Below the pieces are notes generated by a model that did not search any database, was not told the DNA's origin, and saw only the letters and a program-made list of their open reading frames with translations. This document shows, one piece after another, positions 53,544-64,000 of a stretch of 64,000 nucleotides of DNA. Origin of the DNA: Streptomyces tagetis (GTDB taxonomy: Bacteria; Actinomycetota; Actinomycetes; Streptomycetales; Streptomycetaceae); contig NZ_JAGPNL010000001.1 in NCBI RefSeq assembly GCF_018069565.1, positions 1,426,001 to 1,490,000 on the forward strand, in the 5' to 3' direction. Made by a program: the position numbers and the translations under genes. Position 1 is the stretch's first letter. Every line of letters starts with the position of its first letter.

Positions 53544-56500
53544 CCACCGGCGTGCCCTCGGGGCTGCGAGACATGCTCCCGCTCTCCCCGCTCCAGCAGG
53601 GGTTGTACTTCCTGTCGTCCTACGACGACAGCGCGCCGGACGTCTACACCGTGCAGATCGCGGTGGAGCTGCGCGGCCCCCTGGACACCCCTCGGCTGCG
53701 CCGTGCCGCCGAGGCCCTGCTCCAGCGGCACCCCAACCTGATGGCCGCCTTCCGGCAGCGCGGCAACGGCGAGCCCGTCACGCTGATCCCGCACCGGGTC
53801 GACCTGCCCTGGACCGAGGTCGACCTCTCCCGCACGGACCCGGAGGAAGCCGCGGACCGTCTCGGCCGGCTCACCGACGCCGACCGGCTCGCCCGGTTCG
53901 ACCTGGCCACGCCCCCGCTGATCCGCCTCACCCTGGTCAGGACGGGGGAGGAGCACCACAGGCTGCTCTTCAGCCACCACCACCTGCTGCTCGACGGCTG
54001 GTCCACCGCCCGCGTCCTGCAGGAGCTGTTCGCCCTCTACGACGCGGACGGCGACCCCGCCGCCCTGCCGTCCGTCCCGCCCTTCCGGGACTACCTCGCC
54101 TGGGCCGCCCGCCGCGACCGGGCCGCCGACGAGGCCGCCTGGCGGCACGCCCTGGACGGACTCGACGGCCCCACCGTCGTCGCCCCCGCCCTCTCCGGCA
54201 CCCCGGCGGCCGAACCCGCCACCCTGGACGTCGCCCTGGACCCGGACCTCGGCGCCGCCCTCACCGCCACCGCCCGCCGCCTCGACGTGACCGTACCGGT
54301 CGTCGTACAGACCCTCTGGGCGCTGGCCGTCGCCGCTCTCACCGGACGCGAGGACGTGGTCTGCGGCACCACCGTCTCCGGCCGCCCCGCCGAACTGCCC
54401 GGCGTCGAGCACATGGTGGGGCTGTTCATCAACACCCTGCCGTTCCGGGTGCGCCTGGACACCGACCCGGGCCTCGCCCTCGCGGAGCTGCTGCGCCGTC
54501 TCGCGCGGGAGCAGACCGCCCTGCTGCCCCACCACCACATCCCGCTCGCCGACGTGCAGCGGCTGGCCGGCTCGGGCGGTCCGCTCTTCGACACCCTGTG
54601 CGTCTTCGAGAACTACTGGGTGGACGGCGGCGAGGGCAGGAAGGGCGACGGCCTCCGCGTCGCCGCCGTCACCGGCCGGGACGCCACGCACTACCCGCTC
54701 ACCCTGGTCGCCGCCCAGACCCCCGACGACGCAGTCGCCCTGCGGCTGCGCTACCGGCAGGACCTCTTCACGGCCGCCGACGCCGAACGGATCGCCGCCC
54801 GCCTGCGCCGCGCCGCCGAGGAACTCGTCCGCGACCCCGAACGCCCCCTGGCGCGACTGGACCTGCTCACCGCCGACGAGCGCGAACAGGTCCTGCGCGC
54901 CTTCAACTCCGACACCACCGACGTCGAACCCGCCACCCTCGGCCGCCTCTTCGAACGGCAGGCCGCCGCCCACCCCGGCCTGCCGGCCGTCGTGGACGGT
55001 CCGGCCACCCTCACCTACGCCGAACTCAACACCCGCGCAAACCGGTTGGCGCACCACCTGATCGGCCTGGGAGTGGGCCCCGAGGACGCGGTCGGCTGCG
55101 CGCTGCCGCGCGGTGTGCACACCGAGGTCGCCATGCTGGCCATCGCCAAGGCCGGCGGGGTCTTCGCCCCGCTCGACCCGGACCACCCCGCGAAGCGCCT
55201 CGCCCGGCTCGTCCGTTCCCTGGACGCCCGCGTCGTCCTCACCCCCGCCGGGACCACCGCCGAGGAGTGGGCCCCGGGCGCCACCGTCGTCCACCCCGAC
55301 CTCGTCGACGAGGGACCCACGCACGACCCCGACGACCACGACCGCCGGGCCCCGCTGCGACTGGACAACAGCGCCTACGTCATCTTCACCTCCGGCTCCA
55401 CCGGCGAGCCCAAGGGCGTGGTGATCCCGCACCGCCCGCTCGCCGACCTCGTCGCCTGGGCCAACGCCCGCTTCCGCACCCGACCCGGCGACAGGGTCAC
55501 CCAGTTCGCCTCGCCCGTCTTCGACGTCACCTTCTGCGAGCTGGCCAACTCCCTGTTCTCCGGCGCCACCCTCGTCGTCGTCCCCGAGGAACGGCGGGCC
55601 GGGGAACCGCTGACCTCCTTCCTGCGCGAGGCGGACATCGACCTCGCGGTCATCCCGCCCTCCGTCGTCGCCAGCCTCCCGGCCGACGCCGGTCTCCCCG
55701 CCGGCATGGAACTGATCGTCGGCACCGAGGCGTTGCCGCCCGAGACCGTCCGCGCCTGGGCCGCGCGCCACCGCATGTACAACGCCTACGGCCCCACCGA
55801 GGCCGTGGTGAACTCCGCCACCTGGCCCGTGCCCCGCGACTGGAGCGGCGGCCCCGTCCCCATCGGCCCGCCGGACGTCAACAAGCGCGCCTACGTCCTC
55901 GACCGCCACCTGCGCCCGGTCGCCCCCGGCGTCCTGGGCGAGCTGTACCTCGCCGGCGCCGGCCTGGCCCGCGGCTACCTCGGCCGCCCCGGCACCACCG
56001 CCGACCGCTTCGTCGCCTGCCCCTTCGCCGGGCCCGGCACGCGCATGTACCGCACCGGGGACCTGGCCCGCTGGAACGCGGCCGGGGAGCTGGAGTACGC
56101 GGGCCGCACCGACCACCAGCTCAAGATCCGCGGGTTCCGGATCGAGCCGGCCGAGGTGGAGGCCGTACTGACCCGGCACCCGGACATCGCCCGCGCCGTG
56201 GTCACCGGGCACCGGGACGACCGCGGCGTGAAGCGGCTCGTCGCCCACGTCGTCCCGGCCGGTGAGCGGCGGCCCGCCCTCGCCGACGTGGCCGCCTGGG
56301 CGGGAGGGTCGCTGCCCGAGCACATGGTGCCCTCCGCCCTCGTCGTCCTGGACGCCCTGCCGCTGACCCGTGCCAACAAGATCGACCGGGCGGCGCTGCC
56401 CGCCCCCGAGTTCACCACCGCCACCGGCACCACCCCGCCCCGTACCGAGACCGAGCGGGTGCTCGCCGCCCTGTTCACCGAGGTCCTCGGCATCCCGGAC

Positions 56501-59500
56501 GTCGGCGTCCAGGACGGCTTCTTCGCGCTCGGCGGCGACAGCATCTCCTCCATCCAGCTCGTCGGCGCCGCCCGCCGCAAGGGGCTGCTGCTGCGCCCGC
56601 GGGACGTCTTCGAGGGCCGCACGGTCGAGGCCCTGGCCCGGCTCGCCCGCCCCACCGCCACGCGGAGCCGGCCGCCCTCGGGCGACGAGACCGGGCACGC
56701 CCCGCTCACCCCGGTCCTGCGCAGGCTGGTGGAAGGCGGCGGCCCGATCACCGGCTACCACCAGTCCACGGTTCTGTACACGCCGCCCGGCACCCGCGCC
56801 GCCCACCTGCGCGCCGGTCTCGCCCAGGTCCTCGCCCACCACGCGGCCCTGCGCGCCCGCCTGACCGCCGACGGTCTGGACATCCCGCCGCCCGGCACCC
56901 CGGACGCGGCCACCCTCCTCACCCGGGTCGACGCCGTCGCGCTGCCCGGGGCCGGACTCCGCGCCGCGCTCGGCGAGCACGCCGCCCCGGCCGCCGCGGC
57001 CCTGGACCCGTACGCGGGGACCATGGTGCGCGCCGTGTGGCTCGACGCGGGCCCCGACCGCGACGGCCTGCTGGCCGTCCTCGTCCACCACGCCGTCGTC
57101 GACGGCGTCTCCTGGCGGGTGCTGACCGAGGACCTCGCCACCGCCTTCGAGGCCGCCCGCACCGGTACCCCGGCCGCCCTGCCCCCGGTCGGCACCCCGT
57201 GGCGCACCTGGGCCGCCGGGCTCACCGAGGCCGCCGCCCGGCCGGAGCGACGGGCGGAGGCCGGGCACTGGCACTCCGTCCTCACCGGCGCCACCGACCG
57301 GCTGGCCGCGCCCCTCGACCCCGGCGTGGACACCCACGCCACCCTGCGCACCGTCTCCGTACGACTGGAGCCCGGCACCGCCGGTACCCTGCTCGGCCCC
57401 CTCACCGCGCGCTACCACACCGGACCCGACGCCGTCCTGCTCACCGCGCTCGCCCTCGCCCTGGACACCCTGCGCGGTCGCCGGGCGCCCGTGACGGTCG
57501 ACGTGGAGGGCCACGGACGCGTGGAGGAGGCGGTGCCCGGCGCCGACCTGTCCCGCACCGTCGGCTGGTTCACCAGCCTCCACCCCGTACTCCTGGACCT
57601 CACCGGCGCGTCCGGCTCCCACGACACCGCCCTCAAGCGGGTCAAGGAGCAGCTCCGGCAGGCCCCGGACCACGGCATCGGCCACGGACTGCTGCGCCAC
57701 CTCGCCCCCGGCACCGACGCCGGACTCGCCGCGCTGCCCCAGCCGGAGATCGGCTACAACTACCTCGGCCGCTTCGGCACGCCCGACGACCCCACGGGTG
57801 CCGGGCCCCGGCCCTGGAGCCCGGCCCGGACCGGCTCCCTCGGCGGCGGCGCCGACCCCGGCCTGCCCGCCTCGCACACCCTCCAGCTCGACGCCTCCGT
57901 CGTGGACACCCCGGACGGCCCCGTCCTGCACGCCGCATTCCGCTTCCCCGAACGCCTCCTGGACACCGCCACCGTGGAACGCCTCGCCCGCCTGTGGCTG
58001 GAGGCCCTGCGCACCCTGGGGCGCCTCGCCGAGGACCCGGCGTCCGGCGGACACACCCCCTCCGACTTCCCGCTCGTGACCGTGGACCAGCACGAGATCG
58101 ACGCCCTGGAGGAACACGGCCCGCTCGACGACCTGCTGCCGCTCTCCCCGCTCCAGGAGGGCCTCTTCTTCCTCGCCGGGCTGGGCGCCGAAGGGGAGGG
58201 GCCCGACGTCTACACCACGCAGCTCGTCCTCGACATCGAGGGCGACCTCGACGCCGAGCGGCTGCGCGCGGCTGCCCGGCACCTGCTGCGCCGCCACCCC
58301 AACCTGCGGGCGGGCTTCCACACCCGGCCCGGCGGCGACCCCGTACAGGCCGTGCCCGCCCACGACCACATGCCCTTCGCCGAACACCGGCTCGGCCCCG
58401 ACCAGGAGCAGGAGGCCCGCTCCCTGCTCGCGGAGGAACGCGCCCGCCCCTTCGACCTCGCCCGCCCCCCGCTGATGCGGCTCACCGTCGTCCGCCTCGG
58501 CGAGGACCGCCGGCTCCTCGCGATCACCTCGCACCACATCCTGCTCGACGGCTGGTCGGGGCCGCTCCTCGTACGCGATCTGCTCGGGCTGTACCACGGC
58601 GAGCCCGAGCCCGCGCCGCGTCCCTACCGAGACCACCTGCGCCGGCTCGCCGGACGCGACCGGGAGGGCACGGCCCGCGCCTGGCGCGAGGCGCTGGCCG
58701 GACTCGACGGACCGACCCGGCTCGTGCCCACGGCGGCGGGCATGCCCGCGGGCGTGCCCGAACGCGTCGAGGTGGAGCTGCCCGACGGTCTCGCCGGACG
58801 GCTGACCGCCTTCGCCCGCGAGCGGCAGGTCACCGTCAACGCCGTGCTCCAGACGGCGTGGGGCCTGCTCCTCGGCCTGCTCACCGGGGGCGACGACGTC
58901 GTCTTCGGCGTCACCGTCTCCGGCCGCCCCGCCGACCTCGACGGCGCCGAGTCCATGATCGGACTCTTCATCAACACCGTGCCCGCCCGGGTCACGGCCC
59001 GCCCGGACGACACCCCGGCGGCGCTGGTGGCCGACGTGGCGGCCCGGCAGGCGGCGCTCATGGACCACCAGGACGAGTCGCTCAGCGAGATCCTGCGCGC
59101 CTGCGGACACCGCGAACTCTTCGACACCCTCGTCCTGTTCGAGAACTACCCGGTCGACGGCGAGCGACTGCGCCGCTCCGAGGCCCGCGCCGGAGTGCGC
59201 GTCACCGCCGCCGAGGGCCACGACGCCACCCACTACCCGCTCGTCCTCGTCGCGCTGCCCGGCACGGACCGGCTCGCACTCGCCCTCGACCACCGGCCGG
59301 AACTCCTCGACCGCGCGGCCACCGAGCGCCTCGCGCGCCTCCTGAGCGACATCCTCGCCGGCATCGTCGACGCGCCGGACCGTCCGGTGCACACCCTGCG
59401 TCCGGGCGGGGCCCGGCCGTACACCCTGCGCGGCCCGCGCCAGGAGATCACCGAGGCATCCCTCGCCGAGCGCTTCCTCGCACGGGCGGCGGCTGCCCCG

Positions 59501-62500
59501 TCCGCGACCGCGCTGGTGACCGGCGGACAGGAGTGGACCTACCGGCGGCTCGCCGACCGCGTCGGCGTCCTCGCCGAGCGGCTGACCGCCCGCGGCGCGC
59601 GCCCGGGGACCCTGGTCGGCGTCGCCCTGCCCCGCGGCGCCGACCTGGTCGCCGCGCTGCTCGCGGTCGCCGCCACCGGCGCCGCGTACCTGCCGGTCGA
59701 CCCCGGCTTCCCCGCAGACCGCATCGCCTTCCTGCTGGACGACGCCCGGCCGCTGCTGCTCCTCGAACCCGGCTCACCGCTCCTCGACGACGGCCCGGCG
59801 GCCGGGCCCGCACCCTTCACACCGGTCCGCCCCCACCCGCACGGCACCGCGTACGTCATCCACACCTCCGGCTCCACCGGAACCCCCAAGGGCGTCGCCG
59901 TCACCCACCGCAACCTGGCCAACCTGCTGGACGCCATGGCCGACGTGACCGGGACCGGCCCCACGGACCGGCTCCTCGCCGTCACCACGGTCAGCTTCGA
60001 CATCGCCGTACTGGAGCTGTTCACCCCGCTGGTCACCGGGGCCACCGTCGTCCTCGCCGACCACGACCAGGCCCGCGACCCGAGGCTCCTGGCGGCGCTG
60101 GCCGCCCGCACCGGCGCCCGCGTCCTCCAGGCCACCCCCTCCCTGTGGCGGGCGGTGGCGGAGAGCGCACCGCAGATCCTGCCCGGCCTGACCGTGCTGA
60201 GCGGCGGCGAACCCCTCGCCCCCGACCTCGCCGCCCGCCTCGCCGGGGACGGCGCCCGGCTCGTCAACCTCTACGGCCCGACGGAGACCACCGTCTGGTC
60301 CACCGCCGCCGAACTCCCGCACCCCGCCACCGACCCCCACGTGGGCACGCCCCTGCGCAACACCACCCTGCACGTCCTCGACGGCTGGCTGCGGCCCGTG
60401 CCGCAGGGCACACCCGGTGAGCTGTACATCGGCGGGGCCGGAGTCGCCGCCGGCTACCTCGGCAGGCCCGGCCAGACCGCCGGACGGTTCGTCGCCGACC
60501 CCTACGGCCCCCCGGGCGAACGCCTCTACCGGACCGGCGACATCGCCGCCTGGCGCCCGGACGGCACCCTGCGCGTCCTCGGCCGCGCCGACCACCAGCT
60601 CAAGGTGCGCGGCCACCGCGTCGAACCCGGCGAGATCGAGGCCGCGCTCCGCGCCCACCCCGGCGTCGGCGACGCCGTCGTCACCGGGCGGCCCGACGCC
60701 ACCGGAGCCGTACGGCTCGTCGCCCACGTCACGGGCGACACCGAGGGGCTGCGCGAACACCTCGCCGCCCGGCTGCCGGAGTACCTGGTGCCGTCGGTGC
60801 TGGTGCCGCTGGCCGAACTGCCGCTCACCGCCAACGGCAAGGTCGACCGGGCCCGGCTGCCCGGCCCCGGGTCCCTCTCCGCGCCGTCGCGGGCCCCGCG
60901 CGATGCGCGGGAGGAGGTGCTGACCGGGCTCTTCGCCGACGTGCTCGGCCTGCCGTCGGCCGGCCCCGACGACGACTTCTTCGCCCTCGGCGGACACTCC
61001 CTGCTCGCCATGCGCCTCGCCAACCGCGTCCGGTCCGCCCTCGGCACCGGCGTCGCCCTGCGCGACGTCTTCGACCACCCCACGCCGGCCGCGCTCGCCG
61101 CGGCCGTCCTGCCCCGGCCCGGCGACCGCCTCCCCCCGGCCCGGCGCACCCTGGAGCCCGGGACCCGGCTGCCGCTCTCCTCCGCCCAGCTCCGGCTGTG
61201 GTTCCTGCACCGGCTGGAGGGCCCCGGCGCCACCTACAACCTCTTCTTCGCGCTGCGGCTGGGCCGCGGGCTCGACGTGGCCGCCCTGCGCGCCGCCGTC
61301 GGCGACCTGGTACGGCGCCACACGAGCCTGCGCACCGTCTTCCCCGAGGACGAGGGCACCCCCTACCAGCACGTCCTCGACACCGATAGCGCGCTGCGCG
61401 CCCTGCGCCTGGACCCCCGCCCGGTGCCGGAGGACGCCCTGCCCGAGGCCCTGCGCGCCGAGGCGACCGCCGCCGTCGACCTGACACGGGAGATCCCCCT
61501 GCGGGTCCGGCTGCTGCGGGCCGGCCCCGACCACGTGCTGACCGTGATGCTGCACCACATCGCCGGCGACGAGTGGTCGATGCGCCCCCTCACGGCCGAC
61601 CTGCGCACCGCCTACGCCGCACGTGCCGAGGGCCGGGCCCCCGACTGGCCCGAACTCCCCGTCACCTACGGCGACTACGCCCTGTGGCAGCGGGAGGTCC
61701 TCGGCGACGAGGACACCCCCGGCAGCCCCGCGGCGATCCAGGCCGCCCACTGGCGCACCGTGCTCGCCGGCGCCCCCGGGGAACTCGCCCTCCCCTACGA
61801 CCGCCCCCGCCCCGTCGCGGACGATCCGGCGGGCGCCACCGTGGAGTTCACGGTGCCCGCGCGGGCGCACCGCGCGCTGCGCGCCCTGACCGCCGAGACC
61901 GGCACCAGCCTCTTCATGGCCGCCCAGGCCGCACTGGGCGCCCTGCTGGCCGGGCACGGCGCCGGGACCGACCTGCCGATCGGCACACCGGTCGCCGGCC
62001 GCACCGACGCCGCTCTCGACGATCTCGTCGGGCTCTTCGTCAACACCCTCGTGCTCCGCACCGACCTCTCCGGGAACCCCACCTTCCGCGAACTCCTGGG
62101 CCGCGTACGGGAAACCGACCTGGCCGCCTTCGACCACGCCGACCTGCCCTTCGAACGGCTCGTGGAACTGCTCTCCCCGGAGCGGGTACTCGCCCGGCAC
62201 CCCCTGTTCCAGGTGATGCTGGCCTTCCAGAGCCTCACCGGCGAGGCCCCGTCCCTCCCGGGCGTCGAGGTGAGCACCCTCGGCGCGGACCCCGGCACGG
62301 CCAAGTTCGACCTCGCCTTCACCCTCGCCGAACGCGCCGGCGCCGACGGCCTCACCGGCCTGCTCACCTACCGCACCGCCCTGTTCGACGCGGCCACCGC
62401 CCGCTCCCTCGCCGACCGGTACGCGACCCTGCTCGGCGCCCTCGCCGACGCCCCCGACGTGCCCTTCTGGCGCGTCCCCCTGCTCGATGACGGGGAACTG

Positions 62501-64000
62501 GCGCGACTGCGCGCCGTGAGCACCGGCGCGTCGCGCCCCCTGCCCGACACCACCCTCCCGCACCTGATCGCCGCCCGGCTGGCCGAGGACCCCCGCCGCA
62601 CCGCCCTCGTCGACGACACCGGCAGCCTCGACCGGGCGGCCCTCGCCGACCGCACCGGCCGGCTGGCCCGCCTGCTCCGCGACCGGGGCGTGGGCCCCGG
62701 CGTCCGCGTCGCCGTCGCCCTGCCCCGCTCCACCGACCTCGTCGTCGCCCTGCACGCCGTCCACCGGGCCGGCGGCGCCTACGTCCCCGTCGACTCCGGA
62801 CACCCCGCCGCACGCCTCGCCCACCAGCTCACCGACAGCGCGCCCGAGGTGCTGCTCACCGACGGCGCGCACGCCGCCCCGCTGCCCGTCCCGGCGGGCG
62901 TACGGCTCCTGCTGCTCGACGACCCCGCCACCCGCGCGGAACTCGCGGCGGCCGAACCGGCCGGCCCGCACCCCGCCCAGCGGGGCGACGACCCCGCCTA
63001 CGTCCTGTACACCTCCGGCTCCACCGGCCGCCCCAAGGGCGTGGACGTCAGCCACCGCGCCGTCCTCAACCGGCTGCTGTGGATGGACGCCGCCCACCCG
63101 CTCGCCGCGGACGACCGGGTGCTCCAGAAGACCCCGGCCGGATTCGACGTCTCCGTCTGGGAGTTCTTCTGGCCGGCGCTCGCCGGGGTGCCCCTGGTCG
63201 TCCTCGCCGACGGCGCCCACCGCGACCCGGCCCGGGTGGCCGCCGCGATACGCCGCCACCGGGTCACCGTCGCCCACTTCGTGCCGTCCATGCTGGCCGC
63301 CTTCGCCGCCGAGGAGACCGCCGGCCGCACCGGCCTGCGCACCGTCTTCGCCAGCGGCGAGGCCCTGCCCGGACCCGTCGCGCGGGCCCTGCTCACCGCC
63401 CTGCCCGGCGTCCGCCTCCACAACCTGTACGGACCCACCGAGGCCGCCGTCGACGTCACCGCCTGGCCCGTCGGGACGGGACCCGTACCGGCCGCCGTGC
63501 CCATCGGACACCCCGTGTGGAACACGGGCACCCTCGTGCTCGACCCGTGGCTGCGCCCCGTGCCCGACGGCGTCACCGGCGAGCTGTACCTCACCGGCGT
63601 CCAGCTCGCCCGCGGCTACCACGCGCGCCCGGCGCTGACCGCCGAACGGTTCCCCGCCCACCCGTGGGGGCCGCCGGGCAGCCGCATGTACCGCACCGGG
63701 GATCTGGTGCGCCGGGGGCCCGGCGGCGCCCTCGTCTTCGCCGGCCGGGCCGACGGCCAGGTCAAGCTGCGCGGACTGCGCGTGGAGACCGGCGAGATCG
63801 AGGCGGTGCTCGCCGCCCACCCGGAGGTCACCGCGTGCGCGGTCGTGGTCCGCGAGGACCGGCCGGACCGGCGTGTCCTCGTCGGCTATCTGGTACCGGA
63901 CGACGCCGGCCGGGAACAGGCCGACATCCGGCGGCACCTGGCGGAGCACCTGCCGGAGCACATGGTGCCCACCGCCCTCGTGGCCCTGGACCGACTGCCC
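53540..64000 (+). CDS. Nonribosomal peptide synthetase 3 (partial, runs off the window)
   Basis: An open frame of 3,487 codons with no stop before the window edge. Domain order (approximate residues): C 12-451, A 464-954, T 969-1037, E 1054-1507; C 1531-1951, A 1972-2440, T 2456-2524; C 2542-2987, A 3006 to the edge. Predicted residues are unassigned (D), Gly and Ser. The first C domain has [11 protein letters not shown] and [10 protein letters not shown], matching a D-donor from the E domain ending NRPS 2. GTG 53540 overlaps the preceding TGA (GTGA) and has GGAGG five bases upstream. No thioesterase is seen, so release lies further right. The last A domain is cut before its A10 motif and carrier. 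Confidence 0.96.
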   Translation, partial: MTTGVPSGLRDMLPLSPLQQGLYFLSSYDDSAPDVYTVQIAVELRGPLDTPRLRRAAEALLQRHPNLMAAFRQRGNGEPVTLIPHRVDLPWTEVDLSRTDPEEAADRLGRLTDADRLARFDLATPPLIRLTLVRTGEEHHRLLFSHHHLLLDGWSTARVLQELFALYDADGDPAALPSVPPFRDYLAWAARRDRAADEAAWRHALDGLDGPTVVAPALSGTPAAEPATLDVALDPDLGAALTATARRLDVTVPVVVQTLWALAVAALTGREDVVCGTTVSGRPAELPGVEHMVGLFINTLPFRVRLDTDPGLALAELLRRLAREQTALLPHHHIPLADVQRLAGSGGPLFDTLCVFENYWVDGGEGRKGDGLRVAAVTGRDATHYPLTLVAAQTPDDAVALRLRYRQDLFTAADAERIAARLRRAAEELVRDPERPLARLDLLTADEREQVLRAFNSDTTDVEPATLGRLFERQAAAHPGLPAVVDGPATLTYAELNTRANRLAHHLIGLGVGPEDAVGCALPRGVHTEVAMLAIAKAGGVFAPLDPDHPAKRLARLVRSLDARVVLTPAGTTAEEWAPGATVVHPDLVDEGPTHDPDDHDRRAPLRLDNSAYVIFTSGSTGEPKGVVIPHRPLADLVAWANARFRTRPGDRVTQFASPVFDVTFCELANSLFSGATLVVVPEERRAGEPLTSFLREADIDLAVIPPSVVASLPADAGLPAGMELIVGTEALPPETVRAWAARHRMYNAYGPTEAVVNSATWPVPRDWSGGPVPIGPPDVNKRAYVLDRHLRPVAPGVLGELYLAGAGLARGYLGRPGTTADRFVACPFAGPGTRMYRTGDLARWNAAGELEYAGRTDHQLKIRGFRIEPAEVEAVLTRHPDIARAVVTGHRDDRGVKRLVAHVVPAGERRPALADVAAWAGGSLPEHMVPSALVVLDALPLTRANKIDRAALPAPEFTTATGTTPPRTETERVLAALFTEVLGIPDVGVQDGFFALGGDSISSIQLVGAARRKGLLLRPRDVFEGRTVEALARLARPTATRSRPPSGDETGHAPLTPVLRRLVEGGGPITGYHQSTVLYTPPGTRAAHLRAGLAQVLAHHAALRARLTADGLDIPPPGTPDAATLLTRVDAVALPGAGLRAALGEHAAPAAAALDPYAGTMVRAVWLDAGPDRDGLLAVLVHHAVVDGVSWRVLTEDLATAFEAARTGTPAALPPVGTPWRTWAAGLTEAAARPERRAEAGHWHSVLTGATDRLAAPLDPGVDTHATLRTVSVRLEPGTAGTLLGPLTARYHTGPDAVLLTALALALDTLRGRRAPVTVDVEGHGRVEEAVPGADLSRTVGWFTSLHPVLLDLTGASGSHDTALKRVKEQLRQAPDHGIGHGLLRHLAPGTDAGLAALPQPEIGYNYLGRFGTPDDPTGAGPRPWSPARTGSLGGGADPGLPASHTLQLDASVVDTPDGPVLHAAFRFPERLLDTATVERLARLWLEALRTLGRLAEDPASGGHTPSDFPLVTVDQHEIDALEEHGPLDDLLPLSPLQEGLFFLAGLGAEGEGPDVYTTQLVLDIEGDLDAERLRAAARHLLRRHPNLRAGFHTRPGGDPVQAVPAHDHMPFAEHRLGPDQEQEARSLLAEERARPFDLARPPLMRLTVVRLGEDRRLLAITSHHILLDGWSGPLLVRDLLGLYHGEPEPAPRPYRDHLRRLAGRDREGTARAWREALAGLDGPTRLVPTAAGMPAGVPERVEVELPDGLAGRLTAFARERQVTVNAVLQTAWGLLLGLLTGGDDVVFGVTVSGRPADLDGAESMIGLFINTVPARVTARPDDTPAALVADVAARQAALMDHQDESLSEILRACGHRELFDTLVLFENYPVDGERLRRSEARAGVRVTAAEGHDATHYPLVLVALPGTDRLALALDHRPELLDRAATERLARLLSDILAGIVDAPDRPVHTLRPGGARPYTLRGPRQEITEASLAERFLARAAAAPSATALVTGGQEWTYRRLADRVGVLAERLTARGARPGTLVGVALPRGADLVAALLAVAATGAAYLPVDPGFPADRIAFLLDDARPLLLLEPGSPLLDDGPAAGPAPFTPVRPHPHGTAYVIHTSGSTGTPKGVAVTHRNLANLLDAMADVTGTGPTDRLLAVTTVSFDIAVLELFTPLVTGATVVLADHDQARDPRLLAALAARTGARVLQATPSLWRAVAESAPQILPGLTVLSGGEPLAPDLAARLAGDGARLVNLYGPTETTVWSTAAELPHPATDPHVGTPLRNTTLHVLDGWLRPVPQGTPGELYIGGAGVAAGYLGRPGQTAGRFVADPYGPPGERLYRTGDIAAWRPDGTLRVLGRADHQLKVRGHRVEPGEIEAALRAHPGVGDAVVTGRPDATGAVRLVAHVTGDTEGLREHLAARLPEYLVPSVLVPLAELPLTANGKVDRARLPGPGSLSAPSRAPRDAREEVLTGLFADVLGLPSAGPDDDFFALGGHSLLAMRLANRVRSALGTGVALRDVFDHPTPAALAAAVLPRPGDRLPPARRTLEPGTRLPLSSAQLRLWFLHRLEGPGATYNLFFALRLGRGLDVAALRAAVGDLVRRHTSLRTVFPEDEGTPYQHVLDTDSALRALRLDPRPVPEDALPEALRAEATAAVDLTREIPLRVRLLRAGPDHVLTVMLHHIAGDEWSMRPLTADLRTAYAARAEGRAPDWPELPVTYGDYALWQREVLGDEDTPGSPAAIQAAHWRTVLAGAPGELALPYDRPRPVADDPAGATVEFTVPARAHRALRALTAETGTSLFMAAQAALGALLAGHGAGTDLPIGTPVAGRTDAALDDLVGLFVNTLVLRTDLSGNPTFRELLGRVRETDLAAFDHADLPFERLVELLSPERVLARHPLFQVMLAFQSLTGEAPSLPGVEVSTLGADPGTAKFDLAFTLAERAGADGLTGLLTYRTALFDAATARSLADRYATLLGALADAPDVPFWRVPLLDDGELARLRAVSTGASRPLPDTTLPHLIAARLAEDPRRTALVDDTGSLDRAALADRTGRLARLLRDRGVGPGVRVAVALPRSTDLVVALHAVHRAGGAYVPVDSGHPAARLAHQLTDSAPEVLLTDGAHAAPLPVPAGVRLLLLDDPATRAELAAAEPAGPHPAQRGDDPAYVLYTSGSTGRPKGVDVSHRAVLNRLLWMDAAHPLAADDRVLQKTPAGFDVSVWEFFWPALAGVPLVVLADGAHRDPARVAAAIRRHRVTVAHFVPSMLAAFAAEETAGRTGLRTVFASGEALPGPVARALLTALPGVRLHNLYGPTEAAVDVTAWPVGTGPVPAAVPIGHPVWNTGTLVLDPWLRPVPDGVTGELYLTGVQLARGYHARPALTAERFPAHPWGPPGSRMYRTGDLVRRGPGGALVFAGRADGQVKLRGLRVETGEIEAVLAAHPEVTACAVVVREDRPDRRVLVGYLVPDDAGREQADIRRHLAEHLPEHMVPTALVALDRLP
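53573..58060 (+). other. NRPS module 10: C(DCL)-A(unassigned)-T-E
   Basis: The A pocket reads about D-V-C-V-I-G-A-V-N-K ([27 protein letters not shown]); I know no matching code. The usual NGKxDR at A10 reads ANKIDR, keeping the lysine. The carrier is GGDS. The E domain has [29 protein letters not shown] and YNYLGRF. Confidence 0.75.
58130..61110 (+). other. NRPS module 11: C(DCL)-A(Gly)-T
   Basis: The C domain has [11 protein letters not shown] and HHILLDGWS after the E domain. The A pocket reads D-I-L-Q-L-G-L-V-W-K ([27 protein letters not shown]), the glycine code, as in modules 1 and 2. The carrier is [11 protein letters not shown]. Confidence 0.85.
61165..64000 (+). other. NRPS module 12 (incomplete): C-A(Ser)
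   Basis: The C domain has HHIAGDEWS. The A pocket reads D-V-W-H-F-S-L-V-D ([27 protein letters not shown]), a well-known serine code. The sequence ends inside the A domain after [17 protein letters not shown]. Confidence 0.83.

Noticed and set aside
34840..56400. Hydroxyornithine-activating A domains
   Set aside because: None of the visible pockets resembles the hydroxyornithine code (DMENLGLINK) or the ornithine code (DVGEIGSIDK).
20503..63961. Very long open reading frames on the minus strand opposite the NRPS genes (up to several thousand codons)
   Set aside because: They are the antisense of NRPS codons with GC-rich third positions. They encode Gly/Arg/Val-rich sequence without domains, and the plus strand has continuous NRPS motifs.
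58060..64000. Thioesterase or reductase release domain in NRPS 3
   Set aside because: All sequence up to the edge is C, A and T domain; the gene has no stop within the window.

Overview
The window is high-GC actinobacterial DNA, almost certainly Streptomyces. The evidence is the GC-rich third codon positions, GTG starts, Streptomyces-type regulators and small proteins, and DmdR/DtxR-type iron boxes. It has three zones.

Zone 1 (about 1-9.3 kb) looks like an accessory or integrative-element remnant. A tyrosine recombinase is cut by an IS256-family element. It is followed by a small hypothetical protein, a HAD-like protein, a SAM methyltransferase and a reading frame broken by one in-frame TGA, all on the minus strand. 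On the plus strand are an HTH/TPR-type regulator and a Nudix hydrolase. An AT-richer AIPR-family (abortive phage infection) gene comes next, ending against a small CPCC cysteine-rich protein gene on the other strand.

Zone 2 (about 9.3-15.6 kb) is a gene graveyard. It holds a ketosynthase with a nonsense codon and two frameshifts, a luciferase-like oxidoreductase with about three frameshifts, a SARP regulator fragment, an isochorismatase-like C-terminal half, a transposase scrap and a DUF6236-like gene with an in-frame TAG. One hotdog thioesterase gene is intact among them.

Zone 3 (about 15.7 kb to the right edge) is an iron-regulated-looking NRPS locus, all on the plus strand. A degenerate iron box precedes two FecCD ferri-siderophore permease genes. 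A good iron box precedes a tightly packed set: MbtH-like protein, Tat-exported multicopper oxidase, then three giant NRPS genes linked by GTGA stop/start overlaps. The third NRPS runs off the window.

Twelve modules are visible. The first condensation domain resembles the EntF/DhbF type that accepts an aryl acid. From specificity-pocket residues read by eye, the predicted chain is aryl-Gly-Gly-Thr-Ser-X(D)-Thr-X(D)-Val-Ser(D)-X(D)-Gly-Ser-, continuing beyond the window. Together this suggests an iron-regulated, aryl-capped peptide of at least 12 residues, far longer than familiar catecholate siderophores, with an exported copper oxidase made alongside it. The aryl-acid pathway, release thioesterase, binding protein and ATPase are not in the window. 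One epimerization domain expected between modules 4 and 5 is missing.
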